Shown here in pieces: positions 1 through 7,953 of a stretch of DNA of 13,162 bases. A model generated the notes under the pieces. That model did not search any database and was not told the DNA's origin. It saw only the letters and a program-made list of their open reading frames with translations. This stretch comes from Betaproteobacteria bacterium (GTDB lineage Bacteria > Pseudomonadota > Gammaproteobacteria > Burkholderiales > Burkholderiaceae_C), in contig RFTR01000035.1 of assembly GCA_009923345.1 (NCBI GenBank), positions 1-13,162 of the forward strand, written 5' to 3'. Position 1 is the stretch's first letter, and every line of letters begins with the position of its first letter. A program made the position numbers and the translations under genes.

Positions 1-1181
1 ATGGTGGAGAAGGCCTCACCCAAGACCAAGTGATTGCCATCGTCAAAGAATCTGGTTTGCGTGGACGCGGTGGCGCGGGTTTTCCTACTGGATTGAAGTG
101 GAGCTTTATGCCCCGTCAATTCCCGGGCCAAAAATATTTGGTGTGTAACTCTGACGAAGGGGAGCCTGGCACTTGCAAAGACCGCGAGATCTTGCAACAC
201 AACCCGCATATCGTGATTGAAGGCATGGCGATTGCTGCTTATGCCATGGGCATCAGCGTGGGCTACAACTACATCCACGGTGAAATTTTCGAAAGCTATG
301 AGCGCTTTGAGGCCGCACTAGAAGAGGCGCGTGCGGCAGGCTTCTTAGGCGACAACATCATGGGTTCGAGCTTTTCATTTCAGCTGCATGCAACCCATGG
401 CTTTGGTGCTTACATTTGCGGTGAAGAAACAGCCTTGCTCGAATCACTCGAAGGCAAAAAAGGACAGCCCCGTTTCAAACCACCGTTTCCTGCCAGCTAT
501 GGTTTGTATGGCAAGCCCACCACCATCAACAACACCGAAACGTTTGCTGCGGTGCCATGGATTATTCGCAATGGTGGCCAAGCGTATTTGGAATGCGGCA
601 AGCCCAACAACGGTGGCACCAAAATTTTCTCTATCAGTGGCGATGTCGAGCGTCCTGGAAACTATGAAATTCCTTTGGGTACACCCTTTCCCAAGTTGCT
701 AGAGCTCGCTGGTGGTATGCGCGCTGGGCGTCAACTCAAAGCAGTGATTCCTGGTGGATCGTCTGCGCCTGTGTTGCCAGCGTCCATGATGATGGACATC
801 ACCATGGACTACGACTCGATTGCCAAAGCAGGGTCTATGTTGGGCTCGGGTGCAGTCATCGTCATGGACGACTCGCGTTGCATGGTCAAGAGCTTGCAAC
901 GCTTGAGCTATTTCTATATGCACGAGTCATGCGGCCAGTGCACGCCTTGCCGCGAAGGCACAGGTTGGTTGTGGCGCATGGTCGATCGACTCGAACGCGG
1001 CGAAGGCCGTCCTAGCGATATGGACTTGCTGGACAACGTCGCAGAAAACATCATGGGTCGCACGATTTGCGCCTTGGGCGACGCCGCCGCCATGCCAGTG
1101 CGCGGCATGCTCAAGCATTTTAGAGCGGAATTTGAACACCACATCACGCACAAGACCTGCATGGTCCCGGCGTACGTTTGA
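1..1181 (+). CDS. nuoF: NADH-quinone oxidoreductase subunit F (NADH-binding, FMN and N3 cluster), 5' partial
   Basis: This is the NADH dehydrogenase subunit of complex I, in the cytoplasmic arm: it binds NADH and FMN and passes electrons to [4Fe-4S] cluster N3. The reading frame is open to the left edge (first full codon at 3, beginning GGEGLTQDQ), so the GTG at 30 is internal and not the start. By comparison with family members of about 450 residues, some 60 N-terminal residues lie outside the window. Visible motifs are the glycine-rich GRGGAGFPTGLKW nucleotide-binding segment (about 66-104), the FMN-site segment CNSDEGEPGTCKDR (about 144-185), GAYICGEETALL (about 405-440), and the N3 ligands in SCGQCTPCREG, with Cys codons at 930, 939 and 948 plus the fourth Cys at 1068 (TICALGDAA). 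The stop is TGA 1179-1181 and nuoG starts 12 nt later. The C-terminus looks complete and undamaged. Confidence 0.97.
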   Translation, partial: GGEGLTQDQVIAIVKESGLRGRGGAGFPTGLKWSFMPRQFPGQKYLVCNSDEGEPGTCKDREILQHNPHIVIEGMAIAAYAMGISVGYNYIHGEIFESYERFEAALEEARAAGFLGDNIMGSSFSFQLHATHGFGAYICGEETALLESLEGKKGQPRFKPPFPASYGLYGKPTTINNTETFAAVPWIIRNGGQAYLECGKPNNGGTKIFSISGDVERPGNYEIPLGTPFPKLLELAGGMRAGRQLKAVIPGGSSAPVLPASMMMDITMDYDSIAKAGSMLGSGAVIVMDDSRCMVKSLQRLSYFYMHESCGQCTPCREGTGWLWRMVDRLERGEGRPSDMDLLDNVAENIMGRTICALGDAAAMPVRGMLKHFRAEFEHHITHKTCMVPAYV

Positions 1182-1193
1182 CGGAAAAGTGCC

Positions 1194-3296
1194 ATGATTG
1201 AAATCGAACTCGACGGTAAAAAAGTGGAAGTCCAAGAAGGCTGCATGGTCATGCATGCAGCCGAAAAAGCGGGCACTTACATTCCGCATTTTTGTTATCA
1301 CAAGAAACTCAGCATTGCCGCCAACTGCCGCATGTGTTTGGTCGATGTGGAAAAAGCACCCAAGCCCATGCCAGCTTGCGCAACACCTGTTACCCAAGGT
1401 ATGGTGGTGCGCACCAAGAGCGAGAAGGCGATCAAAGCGCAAAAGTCGGTGATGGAGTTTTTGCTCATTAACCACCCACTAGATTGCCCGATTTGCGACC
1501 AAGGTGGCGAATGCCAATTGCAAGATTTGGCTGTCGGTTATGGCGGTTCTACTTCGCGTTACGAAGAAGAAAAACGCGTGGTCTTTCATAAAGACGCCGG
1601 GCCACTCATTAGCATGGAAGAGATGAGCCGTTGTATCCATTGCACACGCTGTGTGCGCTTTGGACAAGAAGTCGCCGGCATCATGGAACTCGGCATGTCG
1701 CACCGCGGTGAACATGCAGAGATTGAAACATTTGTTGGCCAGTCAGTCGATTCAGAACTATCCGGAAACATGATTGACATCTGCCCGGTAGGCGCATTGA
1801 CCAGCAAACCTTTTCGCTACAGCGCACGCACATGGGAGCTAGGCCGTCGCAAATCGATCAGCCCCCACGATGCAACCGGTGCCAACCTCGTGGTGCAAGT
1901 CAAAAACAACAAAGTCTTGCGTGTTGTGCCACTAGAAAACGAAGACGTCAACGAGTGCTGGATTTCAGACCGTGATCGTTTTAGCTATGAAGCACTCGAC
2001 AGCCAAGACCGACTCACGGCCCCCATGCTCAAACAAGGTGGCGAGTGGAAAACAGTGGATTGGCAGACCGCGTTGGAATATGTGGCTAATGGCTTGCAAG
2101 CTGTGAAATCGCAATACGGTGCTGAATTCATCGGCACTTTGGCTAGCCCACACAGCACCACAGAAGAGTTGTATTTGGCCGCTACATTGATGCGCGGCTT
2201 AGGCAGCCAAAACATTGACGCGCGTTTGCGTGCATCAGACTTCCACCACAACAACACTGCGCGTTGGTTGGGCACTTCGATTGCCTCTTTGGGTGCTTTG
2301 CAACGTGCCTTGGTCATTGGATCCAACGTACGCAAAGACCAACCTTTGTTAGCTTTACGTTTGCGCCATGCAGTGCGCCATGGTGCTAAGTTACATGCGA
2401 TCAACGAAGTCGCTTTTGATTGGGCGATGCCAGTGGCTACACAGATGGTCTCTGAATCTGCCAATTGGGTACAAGCCTTGGCCGATGTGGCCGGTGCTGT
2501 TGCCCAGCTTACTGGCGCAACTGCCCCTGTGTCTGGCAACGCAAACAACCCACAAGCACAAGCGATTGCAAAATCTCTGCACAGTGGTGATCGCAAAGCC
2601 ATTTTGTTAGGCAATGCGGCAGCACACCATGCCAAAGCATCTAGCTTGTTGGCATTGGCTAATTGGATTGGTGCACAAACTGGCGCTACTGTGGGCTATT
2701 TGGGTGAAGCTGCTAATACGGTAGGTGCGCAAGTAGTTGGCGCCGTCCCTTCGCACGGCGGACAAAACGCGGCGCAAATGGCGCGTGGTGGTTTGAAAGC
2801 CGCATTGCTTTTGCATACCGAGCCCCATGCCGATATGGCGCATGGCGCGGCTGCAGTTCAGGCCCTAGAAAAAGCAGAGATGGTGGTGACACTTTCTGCG
2901 TTCAAAACCAATATGGCATTCAGCGATGTACTGTTGCCGATCGCTCCTTTCACGGAAACTGCTGGAACCTTTATCAACACCGAAGGTCGCGCACAAAGTT
3001 TCCACGGTGTCGTCAAGCCTTTGGGTGAAACCCGTCCTGCGTGGAAAGTGTTGCGCGTCTTGGGTTCTATGCTCAAAGTGCCTGGGTTTGAGTTGGAGAC
3101 AATCGAAGAAGTGCGTGCCAAAGCCATTCCTGCCGATATCACATCACGTTTGTCGAATGCGTGTGATGCTGCTATCGATTTAACGCCTGCCAATGAGAAA
3201 CCTGAAGTTGCATCAATTTACCAACTAGACAGCTTGGTGCGTCGTGCGCCTTCATTGCAAAAGACGGCCGATGCGAAAGCGGGGAGTGCCGCTTAA
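1194..3296 (+). CDS. nuoG: NADH-quinone oxidoreductase subunit G (Fe-S electron wire)
   Basis: This 700-residue subunit is the largest of the cytoplasmic arm and carries electrons from NuoF towards NuoI. The N-terminal ferredoxin-like domain has [2Fe-2S] N1b ligands Cys34, 45, 48 and 62. The His-Cys segment gives N5 ligands His94, Cys98, 101 and 107 (NHPLDCPICDQGGEC). N4 ligands are Cys147, 150, 153 and 197 (CIHCTRC, then DICPVGAL). From about residue 220 the protein resembles the molybdopterin-oxidoreductase fold, with no sign of a metal-cofactor site, as is usual for NuoG. The three Cys of the E. coli-type N7 cluster are replaced by Ser223, Asp226 and Ala230, while Cys255 remains. The protein is shorter than E. 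coli NuoG (about 900 residues), as I recall for this bacterial group. The start ATG 1194 has a GGAAAAG purine stretch at 1183-1189. The stop TAA overlaps the nuoH ATG by one base. Confidence 0.97.
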   Translation: MIEIELDGKKVEVQEGCMVMHAAEKAGTYIPHFCYHKKLSIAANCRMCLVDVEKAPKPMPACATPVTQGMVVRTKSEKAIKAQKSVMEFLLINHPLDCPICDQGGECQLQDLAVGYGGSTSRYEEEKRVVFHKDAGPLISMEEMSRCIHCTRCVRFGQEVAGIMELGMSHRGEHAEIETFVGQSVDSELSGNMIDICPVGALTSKPFRYSARTWELGRRKSISPHDATGANLVVQVKNNKVLRVVPLENEDVNECWISDRDRFSYEALDSQDRLTAPMLKQGGEWKTVDWQTALEYVANGLQAVKSQYGAEFIGTLASPHSTTEELYLAATLMRGLGSQNIDARLRASDFHHNNTARWLGTSIASLGALQRALVIGSNVRKDQPLLALRLRHAVRHGAKLHAINEVAFDWAMPVATQMVSESANWVQALADVAGAVAQLTGATAPVSGNANNPQAQAIAKSLHSGDRKAILLGNAAAHHAKASSLLALANWIGAQTGATVGYLGEAANTVGAQVVGAVPSHGGQNAAQMARGGLKAALLLHTEPHADMAHGAAAVQALEKAEMVVTLSAFKTNMAFSDVLLPIAPFTETAGTFINTEGRAQSFHGVVKPLGETRPAWKVLRVLGSMLKVPGFELETIEEVRAKAIPADITSRLSNACDAAIDLTPANEKPEVASIYQLDSLVRRAPSLQKTADAKAGSAA

Positions 3297-4378
3297 TGGT
3301 TGACCTGATTTATAACTCTGGTTTGCAGATGAGTTCCCATTTCTTTTGGGTCCACTACGCATGGCCCGTGCTTTGGACGCTGATGAAAATTTTGGCGGTT
3401 TTGTTGCCACTCTTGGGTTGCGTGGCTTATCTGACTTTGTGGGAACGCAAAGCCATTGGTTATACGCAAATTCGCAAAGGCCCTAACCGCACTGGCCCAG
3501 GTGGTTTGTTGCAACCGATTGCGGACGCTTTGAAGTTGATGACCAAAGAAATCATCATTCCCACGCAAGCCACGACGGGTTTGTTTTTATTGGGCCCCAT
3601 CATGACCATCATGCCTGCGTTGGCAGCTTGGGCGGTGGTGCCGTTTGGTCCTGATGTGGCTTTGGCCAATGTCAATGCTGGCCTTTTGTTTTTGATGGCA
3701 ATTACTTCGTTAGAGGTTTATGGTGTGATCATCGCTGGCTGGGCGTCTAACTCTAAATACGCCTTCTTGGGTGCCATGCGTGCATCGGCGCAAATGGTGA
3801 GCTATGAAATTGCCATGGGCTTTTGCTTTGTGATTGTGTTGATGGTCTCAAACAGCCTCAATATGAGCGATATCGTTATGGGGCAAGCCAGCGGCACGAT
3901 GGCAGATCTTGGGCTGAATTTCATGTCTTGGAACTGGTTGCCCTTGTTGCCTATCTTCTTGGTCTACTTCATCTCTGGTTTGGCAGAAACCAACCGCCAT
4001 CCATTTGACGTGGTCGAGGGCGAATCTGAAATCGTCGCGGGCCACATGATCGAATACTCCGGCATGGCGTTCGCCATGTTCTTCTTGGCCGAATACGCCA
4101 ACATGATTTTGGTGTCGGTGTTGACTGTCGTCATGTTCCTTGGTGGCTGGTTGTCGCCTATTGATAATGCCTTTTTCAATATGGTGCCTGGCTGGATATG
4201 GCTCGGTGTCAAAACCTTTGTAGTGGTCACCATTTTCTTGTGGGTGCGTGCGACTTTTCCCCGTTATCGGTATGACCAAATCATGCGTTTGGGTTGGAAG
4301 ATTTTTATCCCCGTCACCCTCGTCTGGTTGCTAGTAGTTGGTGTTTGGATTCAAACACCTTGGAATATTTGGAACTGA
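3296..4378 (+). CDS. nuoH: NADH-quinone oxidoreductase subunit H (membrane anchor of the quinone site)
   Basis: This 360-residue polytopic inner-membrane protein (about eight helices) joins the peripheral arm to the membrane arm and forms much of the quinone chamber. Family signatures are TLWERKAIG at residues 47-55 followed by the RKGPNRTGPGGLLQPIADALK loop region (60-80), and the acidic loop GLAETNRHPFDVVEGESE at 228-245, whose Glu and Asp residues are implicated in coupling quinone reduction to proton transfer. EYSGMAFAMFFLAEYANM (about 253-270) is also typical. The start at 3296 shares its A with the nuoG stop (TAATG), which suggests translational coupling. A second in-frame ATG lies at 3329, but the first fits the tight spacing better. 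The stop is TGA 4376-4378, and nuoI starts 13 nt downstream. Confidence 0.96.
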   Translation: MVDLIYNSGLQMSSHFFWVHYAWPVLWTLMKILAVLLPLLGCVAYLTLWERKAIGYTQIRKGPNRTGPGGLLQPIADALKLMTKEIIIPTQATTGLFLLGPIMTIMPALAAWAVVPFGPDVALANVNAGLLFLMAITSLEVYGVIIAGWASNSKYAFLGAMRASAQMVSYEIAMGFCFVIVLMVSNSLNMSDIVMGQASGTMADLGLNFMSWNWLPLLPIFLVYFISGLAETNRHPFDVVEGESEIVAGHMIEYSGMAFAMFFLAEYANMILVSVLTVVMFLGGWLSPIDNAFFNMVPGWIWLGVKTFVVVTIFLWVRATFPRYRYDQIMRLGWKIFIPVTLVWLLVVGVWIQTPWNIWN

Positions 4379-4380
4379 GG
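4377..4380 (+). promoter_or_regulatory. Ribosome binding site supporting the nuoI start
   Basis: GAGG overlaps the nuoH stop codon and lies 11 nt before the ATG at 4392. It supports starting nuoI there rather than at in-frame codons further upstream inside nuoH. The spacing is slightly long and the core is short, so this is moderate support. Confidence 0.5.
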
Positions 4381-4391
4381 CCGTACACATC

Positions 4392-4904
4392 ATGACTGCG
4401 ATCACACGCCCCTCTGCTTTTTCTTTGCGCGACTTTTTGTCGAGCTTTTTGTTGCTCGAACTCTTCAAGGGCATGGCCTTAACTGGTAAGTACATGTTCT
4501 CGCGCAGTATCACGGTGCAATTCCCTGAGGAAAAAACTCCTCAATCACCACGCTTTCGTGGCTTGCATGCATTGCGCCGCTATGAAAACGGCGAAGAGCG
4601 TTGCATCGCTTGTAAGTTGTGCGAAGCCGTTTGTCCTGCGATGGCCATCACGATTGAATCCGACCAACGCGCCGATGGATCACGTCGCACTACCCGTTAC
4701 GACATTGACTTGACCAAATGTATCTTCTGCGGTTTTTGTGAAGAAAGTTGTCCAGTCGATTCGATTGTTGAGACGCATATTTTTGAATACCACGGCGAGA
4801 AACGCGGTGATTTGTATTTCACCAAAGAGATGTTGTTAGCAGTCGGCGACCGCTACGAACCAGAAATCGCCGCTAACAAAGCGGCTGACGCCAAATACCG
4901 CTGA
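4392..4904 (+). CDS. nuoI: NADH-quinone oxidoreductase subunit I (2x[4Fe-4S], N6a/N6b)
   Basis: This 170-residue ferredoxin-type subunit carries the two [4Fe-4S] clusters N6a and N6b that hand electrons to N2 in NuoB next to the quinone site. Two CxxCxxCxxxCP motifs are present: CIACKLCEAVCP (Cys71, 74, 77, 81) and CIFCGFCEESCP (Cys110, 113, 116, 120). An amphipathic N-terminal segment (about 10-35) probably docks on the membrane arm. The C-terminal segment HGEKRGDLYFTKEMLLAVGD is typical of proteobacterial NuoI. The frame stays open upstream to 4338 inside nuoH, but ATG 4392 gives the usual length and the expected N-terminus (MTAITRPSAFSLRDFL). The stop is TGA 4902-4904. All eight ligands are intact. 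Confidence 0.96.
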   Translation: MTAITRPSAFSLRDFLSSFLLLELFKGMALTGKYMFSRSITVQFPEEKTPQSPRFRGLHALRRYENGEERCIACKLCEAVCPAMAITIESDQRADGSRRTTRYDIDLTKCIFCGFCEESCPVDSIVETHIFEYHGEKRGDLYFTKEMLLAVGDRYEPEIAANKAADAKYR

Positions 4905-4915
4905 AAGATTTGATG

Positions 4916-5614
4916 ATGGATGCTCAATCGGCTCTTTTTTACGCGTTCTCAGCAGTCTTGCTGTTTGCAGCTTTTCGCGTCATCACCTCACGTAACCCTG
5001 TGCATGCTGCGCTCTATCTAGTATTGGCTTTCTTCCAAGCCTCTGGCTTGTGGATGTTGTTGGAAGCAGAGTTCTTATCGATTGCACTAGTTTTAGTTTA
5101 CGTTGGTGCAGTGATGGTTTTGTTCCTATTCGTGGTGATGATGTTGGACATCAATATTGACAGCATACGGGTGGGTTTTTGGAAGCACTTTCCCCTAGCC
5201 GCCACGATGGGCGCTGTGATTGCTTTGGAGCTGGCCGCTGTGTTGCTTGGCGGCTTTAGAGTGTCTGTGCCGCTTACTCCCCAAGTGCCCGCGATGGTCA
5301 CGCCGCTGGCTGTGGATGCCGCTTCGTCTGCTGTTGCTGTGGGACATATGGTGGTGACCGAGGTCTCTAACACCAAAGCTTTAGGTGTGTTGCTCTACAC
5401 CGAGTACCTCTATCCCGTTCAAGTCGCTGCGCTCATTTTGTTGGTGGCTTTGATCGCCGCCATTGCATTGACATTGCGCGAACGTAAAGACACCAAAGCC
5501 CAGAACCCTGCAGACCAAGTGCGTGTGAAGGCCAGCGATAGGGTGTCGTTGGTCAAGATGGCGCCTGTAAAGCCAGACCTTCCACCAGCCACTGAGCCGG
5601 AGAAATCAGCATGA
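4916..5614 (+). CDS. nuoJ: NADH-quinone oxidoreductase subunit J
   Basis: This is a 232-residue inner-membrane subunit with about five helices, in the proton-translocating arm between NuoH/NuoA and NuoK. The conserved third helix contains VYVGAVMVLFLFVVMMLD (residues 61-78), whose Tyr62 lies at the pi-bulge position. NPVHAALYLVLAFFQ (27-41) is also characteristic. The last helix (about 170-191) is followed by a charged, Pro/Lys/Glu-rich tail of roughly 40 residues, longer than in E. coli NuoJ (about 184 residues in total). The start is ambiguous: adjacent ATGs occur at 4913 and 4916, and a TTG at 4910. I chose 4916 because the purine run GAAAGA at 4903-4908 is then 7 nt away and MDAQ resembles homologues. 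The stop TGA overlaps the nuoK start as ATGA. Confidence 0.94.
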   Translation: MDAQSALFYAFSAVLLFAAFRVITSRNPVHAALYLVLAFFQASGLWMLLEAEFLSIALVLVYVGAVMVLFLFVVMMLDINIDSIRVGFWKHFPLAATMGAVIALELAAVLLGGFRVSVPLTPQVPAMVTPLAVDAASSAVAVGHMVVTEVSNTKALGVLLYTEYLYPVQVAALILLVALIAAIALTLRERKDTKAQNPADQVRVKASDRVSLVKMAPVKPDLPPATEPEKSA

Positions 5615-5919
5615 GCATCACATTAGGACACTACCTAACCGTAGGTGCAATTTTGTTTGCACTCTCTGTGATTGGTATCTTTTTGAACCGCAAAAACCTG
5701 ATCGTGCTGTTGATGGCTATCGAGTTAATGTTGCTTGCGGTGAACATGAATTTCGTGGCCTTTTCACACTACTTGGGCGATTTGCACGGACAGATTTTTG
5801 TTTTCTTCATTCTCACAGTTGCAGCCGCTGAGTCTGCTATTGGTTTGGCCATCTTGGTGCAGTTGTTCAGAAACAAGTCGAGCATCAATGTGGACGAACT
5901 CAATACGCTCAAGGGTTAA
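5611..5919 (+). CDS. nuoK: NADH-quinone oxidoreductase subunit K
   Basis: This is a small three-helix inner-membrane subunit of 102 residues, close to the usual 100, and related to MrpC of multisubunit Na+/H+ antiporters. The two membrane glutamates needed for proton transfer are present: Glu38 in LLMAIELMLLAVN and Glu74 in VAAAESAIGLAI, matching E. coli Glu36 and Glu72. The start ATG 5611 overlaps the nuoJ stop by four bases, and GGAG at 5599-5602 lies 8 nt upstream, so the gene has both its own ribosome binding site and likely coupling to nuoJ. The stop is TAA 5917-5919, 3 nt before nuoL. Confidence 0.97.
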   Translation: MSITLGHYLTVGAILFALSVIGIFLNRKNLIVLLMAIELMLLAVNMNFVAFSHYLGDLHGQIFVFFILTVAAAESAIGLAILVQLFRNKSSINVDELNTLKG

Positions 5920-5922
5920 TTT

Positions 5923-7941
5923 ATGTCGCAAACCCTTCAAACTACTAATTTATTGGCCGTGCCTTTAGCGCCCTTGGTGGGCTCCGTGTTGGCGGGCGTT
6001 TTTGGCACCCACTTTGGTGGTAACTGGTTGGGCCGTCGCATCACGCACAGCCTGACGATCTTGGGTGTTTTGGTGGCTTTTATTTTGTCTGCACAAACGC
6101 TATGGAGCGTGGCGGTGGACGGTGCCCGCTTCAATCAAACCCTCTATACCTGGATGGTGGTAGGTGGATTGAAGATGGAAGTTGGCTTTCTGATCGATGG
6201 ACTCACCGCCATGATGATGTGCGTGGTCACATTTGTATCGCTCATGGTGCACATCTACACCATTGGCTATATGGAAGAAGACGAAGGCTACAACCGTTTC
6301 TTTTCTTACATCTCTTTGTTCACTTTCTCTATGTTGATGCTGGTGATGAGCAACAACATGCTGCAACTCTTCTTTGGATGGGAAGCGGTGGGCTTGGTGT
6401 CTTATCTGCTGATTGGCTTCTGGTTCAACAAGCCCACAGCCATCTTCGCCAATATGAAAGCCTTCTTGGTCAACCGTGTGGGTGACTTCGGATTTATCTT
6501 AGGTATTGGCTTGATCGCAGCTTTTGCTGGAACGCTCAATTACACAGAAGCTTTTGCCAAAACTGCTGACTTGGCTGCGCTCAACTTGCCAGGCACAGAG
6601 TGGATGTTGGTGACGGTGATTTGTATTTGCTTATTTATTGGCGCGATGGGTAAATCAGCCCAGTTCCCATTGCATGTGTGGTTGCCAGATTCCATGGAAG
6701 GCCCCACACCCATTTCTGCTTTGATCCACGCAGCGACGATGGTGACTGCTGGTATTTTTATGGTGGCGCGTATGTCACCCTTGTTTGAGCTGTCTGATAC
6801 GGCTTTGAACTTGGTACTGGTGATCGGTGCCATCACCGCTTTGTTCATGGGCTTCTTGGGCTTGATTCAAAACGACATCAAGCGTGTCGTGGCTTACTCC
6901 ACTTTGTCGCAGTTGGGTTATATGACAGTGGCCTTAGGCGCGTCAGCTTACTCAGTCGCCGTATTCCATTTGATGACCCATGCTTTCTTCAAAGCTTTGC
7001 TTTTCTTAGGTGCGGGCTCGGTCATCATGGGCATGCACCACAACCAAGATATCCGCTGGATGGGCGGTGTACGTAAATACATGCCCATCACGTGGATCAC
7101 CTCTTTGCTAGGTTCATTGGCGTTGATTGGTACGCCTTTCTTCTCTGGCTTCTATTCCAAAGACAGCATCATTGAAGCTGTGGCGGAGAGTGCACTACCT
7201 GCTGCAGGATTTGCGCATTTCGCAGTGTTGGCCGGTGTATTCGTCACTGCCTTCTATTCATTCCGCATGTATTTCTTGGTATTCCATGGCGCAGAACGCT
7301 ATGACCAAAACCCAGATGCACACCACGACGACCACGCGCACGATGATGGCCACCATGACCACACGCCGCACGAGTCACCTTGGGTGGTTACGGTGCCGTT
7401 GTTGTTGTTGGCTATTCCTTCAGTGGTGATCGGTTACTTCACGATCGATGCCATGCTGTTTGGCGATTTCTTCAAAGACGCTATTTTTGTCAACGAAGAC
7501 AAACACGAAGCTATGCATGAGTTGGGCCACGCATACCACGGTGCGATTGCTATGGCTATGCATGCTTTCAGTTCTGCGCCATTCTGGTTGGCATTGGCTG
7601 GTGTTGTGAGTTCTTATTACATGTACATGATCAACCCGGCAGTGCCTGCTGCTATCAAGCGTGCATGCATGCCCATCTACACCTTGTTCGAAAACAAGTA
7701 CTACATGGACTGGATCAACGAGAACATTTTGGCGCGCGGTGCACGTGCTTTGGGTATAGGCTTGTGGAGAGGTGCAGACCAGTCCGTGATTGATGGAGGC
7801 ATCGTCAACGGTTCTTGGAAGTTGGTAGGTGCTGTGTCAGCTGTGTCCCGTCAACTGCAATCAGGCTACCTCTACCACTATGCGCTGGCCATGATCGTTG
7901 GCGTGTTCTTGCTGATGACTTGGTTCGTCTGGCTCAAATAA
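5923..7941 (+). CDS. nuoL: NADH-quinone oxidoreductase subunit L (distal antiporter-like proton pump)
   Basis: This 672-residue protein is the distal Mrp-antiporter-like subunit of the membrane arm, with a long lateral amphipathic helix near its C-terminus that clamps the arm. Key residues visible are Glu154 (FFGWEAVGLVSYLLIGFW), Lys244 (AMGKSAQFPLHVWLPDSMEGPTP begins about 241), the His-containing ISALIHAATMVTAG segment (264-277) and Lys357 (THAFFKALLFLGAGS). Between about residues 467 and 483 lies a loop with eight His in 17 residues (codons 7321-7371). The length is somewhat above E. coli NuoL (613), partly because of this loop and the region after it. The start ATG 5923 is only 3 nt after the nuoK stop. 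No clear Shine-Dalgarno core is seen apart from AAGGG at 5911-5915, so coupling is likely. The stop is TAA 7939-7941. Confidence 0.97.
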   Translation: MSQTLQTTNLLAVPLAPLVGSVLAGVFGTHFGGNWLGRRITHSLTILGVLVAFILSAQTLWSVAVDGARFNQTLYTWMVVGGLKMEVGFLIDGLTAMMMCVVTFVSLMVHIYTIGYMEEDEGYNRFFSYISLFTFSMLMLVMSNNMLQLFFGWEAVGLVSYLLIGFWFNKPTAIFANMKAFLVNRVGDFGFILGIGLIAAFAGTLNYTEAFAKTADLAALNLPGTEWMLVTVICICLFIGAMGKSAQFPLHVWLPDSMEGPTPISALIHAATMVTAGIFMVARMSPLFELSDTALNLVLVIGAITALFMGFLGLIQNDIKRVVAYSTLSQLGYMTVALGASAYSVAVFHLMTHAFFKALLFLGAGSVIMGMHHNQDIRWMGGVRKYMPITWITSLLGSLALIGTPFFSGFYSKDSIIEAVAESALPAAGFAHFAVLAGVFVTAFYSFRMYFLVFHGAERYDQNPDAHHDDHAHDDGHHDHTPHESPWVVTVPLLLLAIPSVVIGYFTIDAMLFGDFFKDAIFVNEDKHEAMHELGHAYHGAIAMAMHAFSSAPFWLALAGVVSSYYMYMINPAVPAAIKRACMPIYTLFENKYYMDWINENILARGARALGIGLWRGADQSVIDGGIVNGSWKLVGAVSAVSRQLQSGYLYHYALAMIVGVFLLMTWFVWLK

Positions 7942-7945
7942 GGAG
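7940..7945 (+). promoter_or_regulatory. Strong ribosome binding site of nuoM
   Basis: AAGGAG overlaps the nuoL stop codon and lies 8 nt before the nuoM ATG at 7954. It is among the best Shine-Dalgarno matches in the operon and fixes the nuoM start. Confidence 0.8.
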
Positions 7946-7953
7946 AATAAGAA

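Noticed and set aside
30..32. GTG at 30 as the start of nuoF
   Set aside because: The frame is open to the window edge with the conserved GGEGLTQDQ upstream, and starting here would remove sequence found in all NuoF proteins. The gene is truncated by the window.
1985..2635. Open reading frame of 216 codons on the - strand inside nuoG
   Set aside because: It lies wholly antisense to nuoG, shows no recognisable motif, and is Ser/Ala/Cys-rich as expected from the complement of coding codons. It is a shadow of the real gene.
3848..4279. Open reading frame of 143 codons on the - strand inside nuoH
   Set aside because: It is antisense to conserved NuoH sequence, and its His/Gln/Asp-rich composition is typical of reversed hydrophobic-protein codons.
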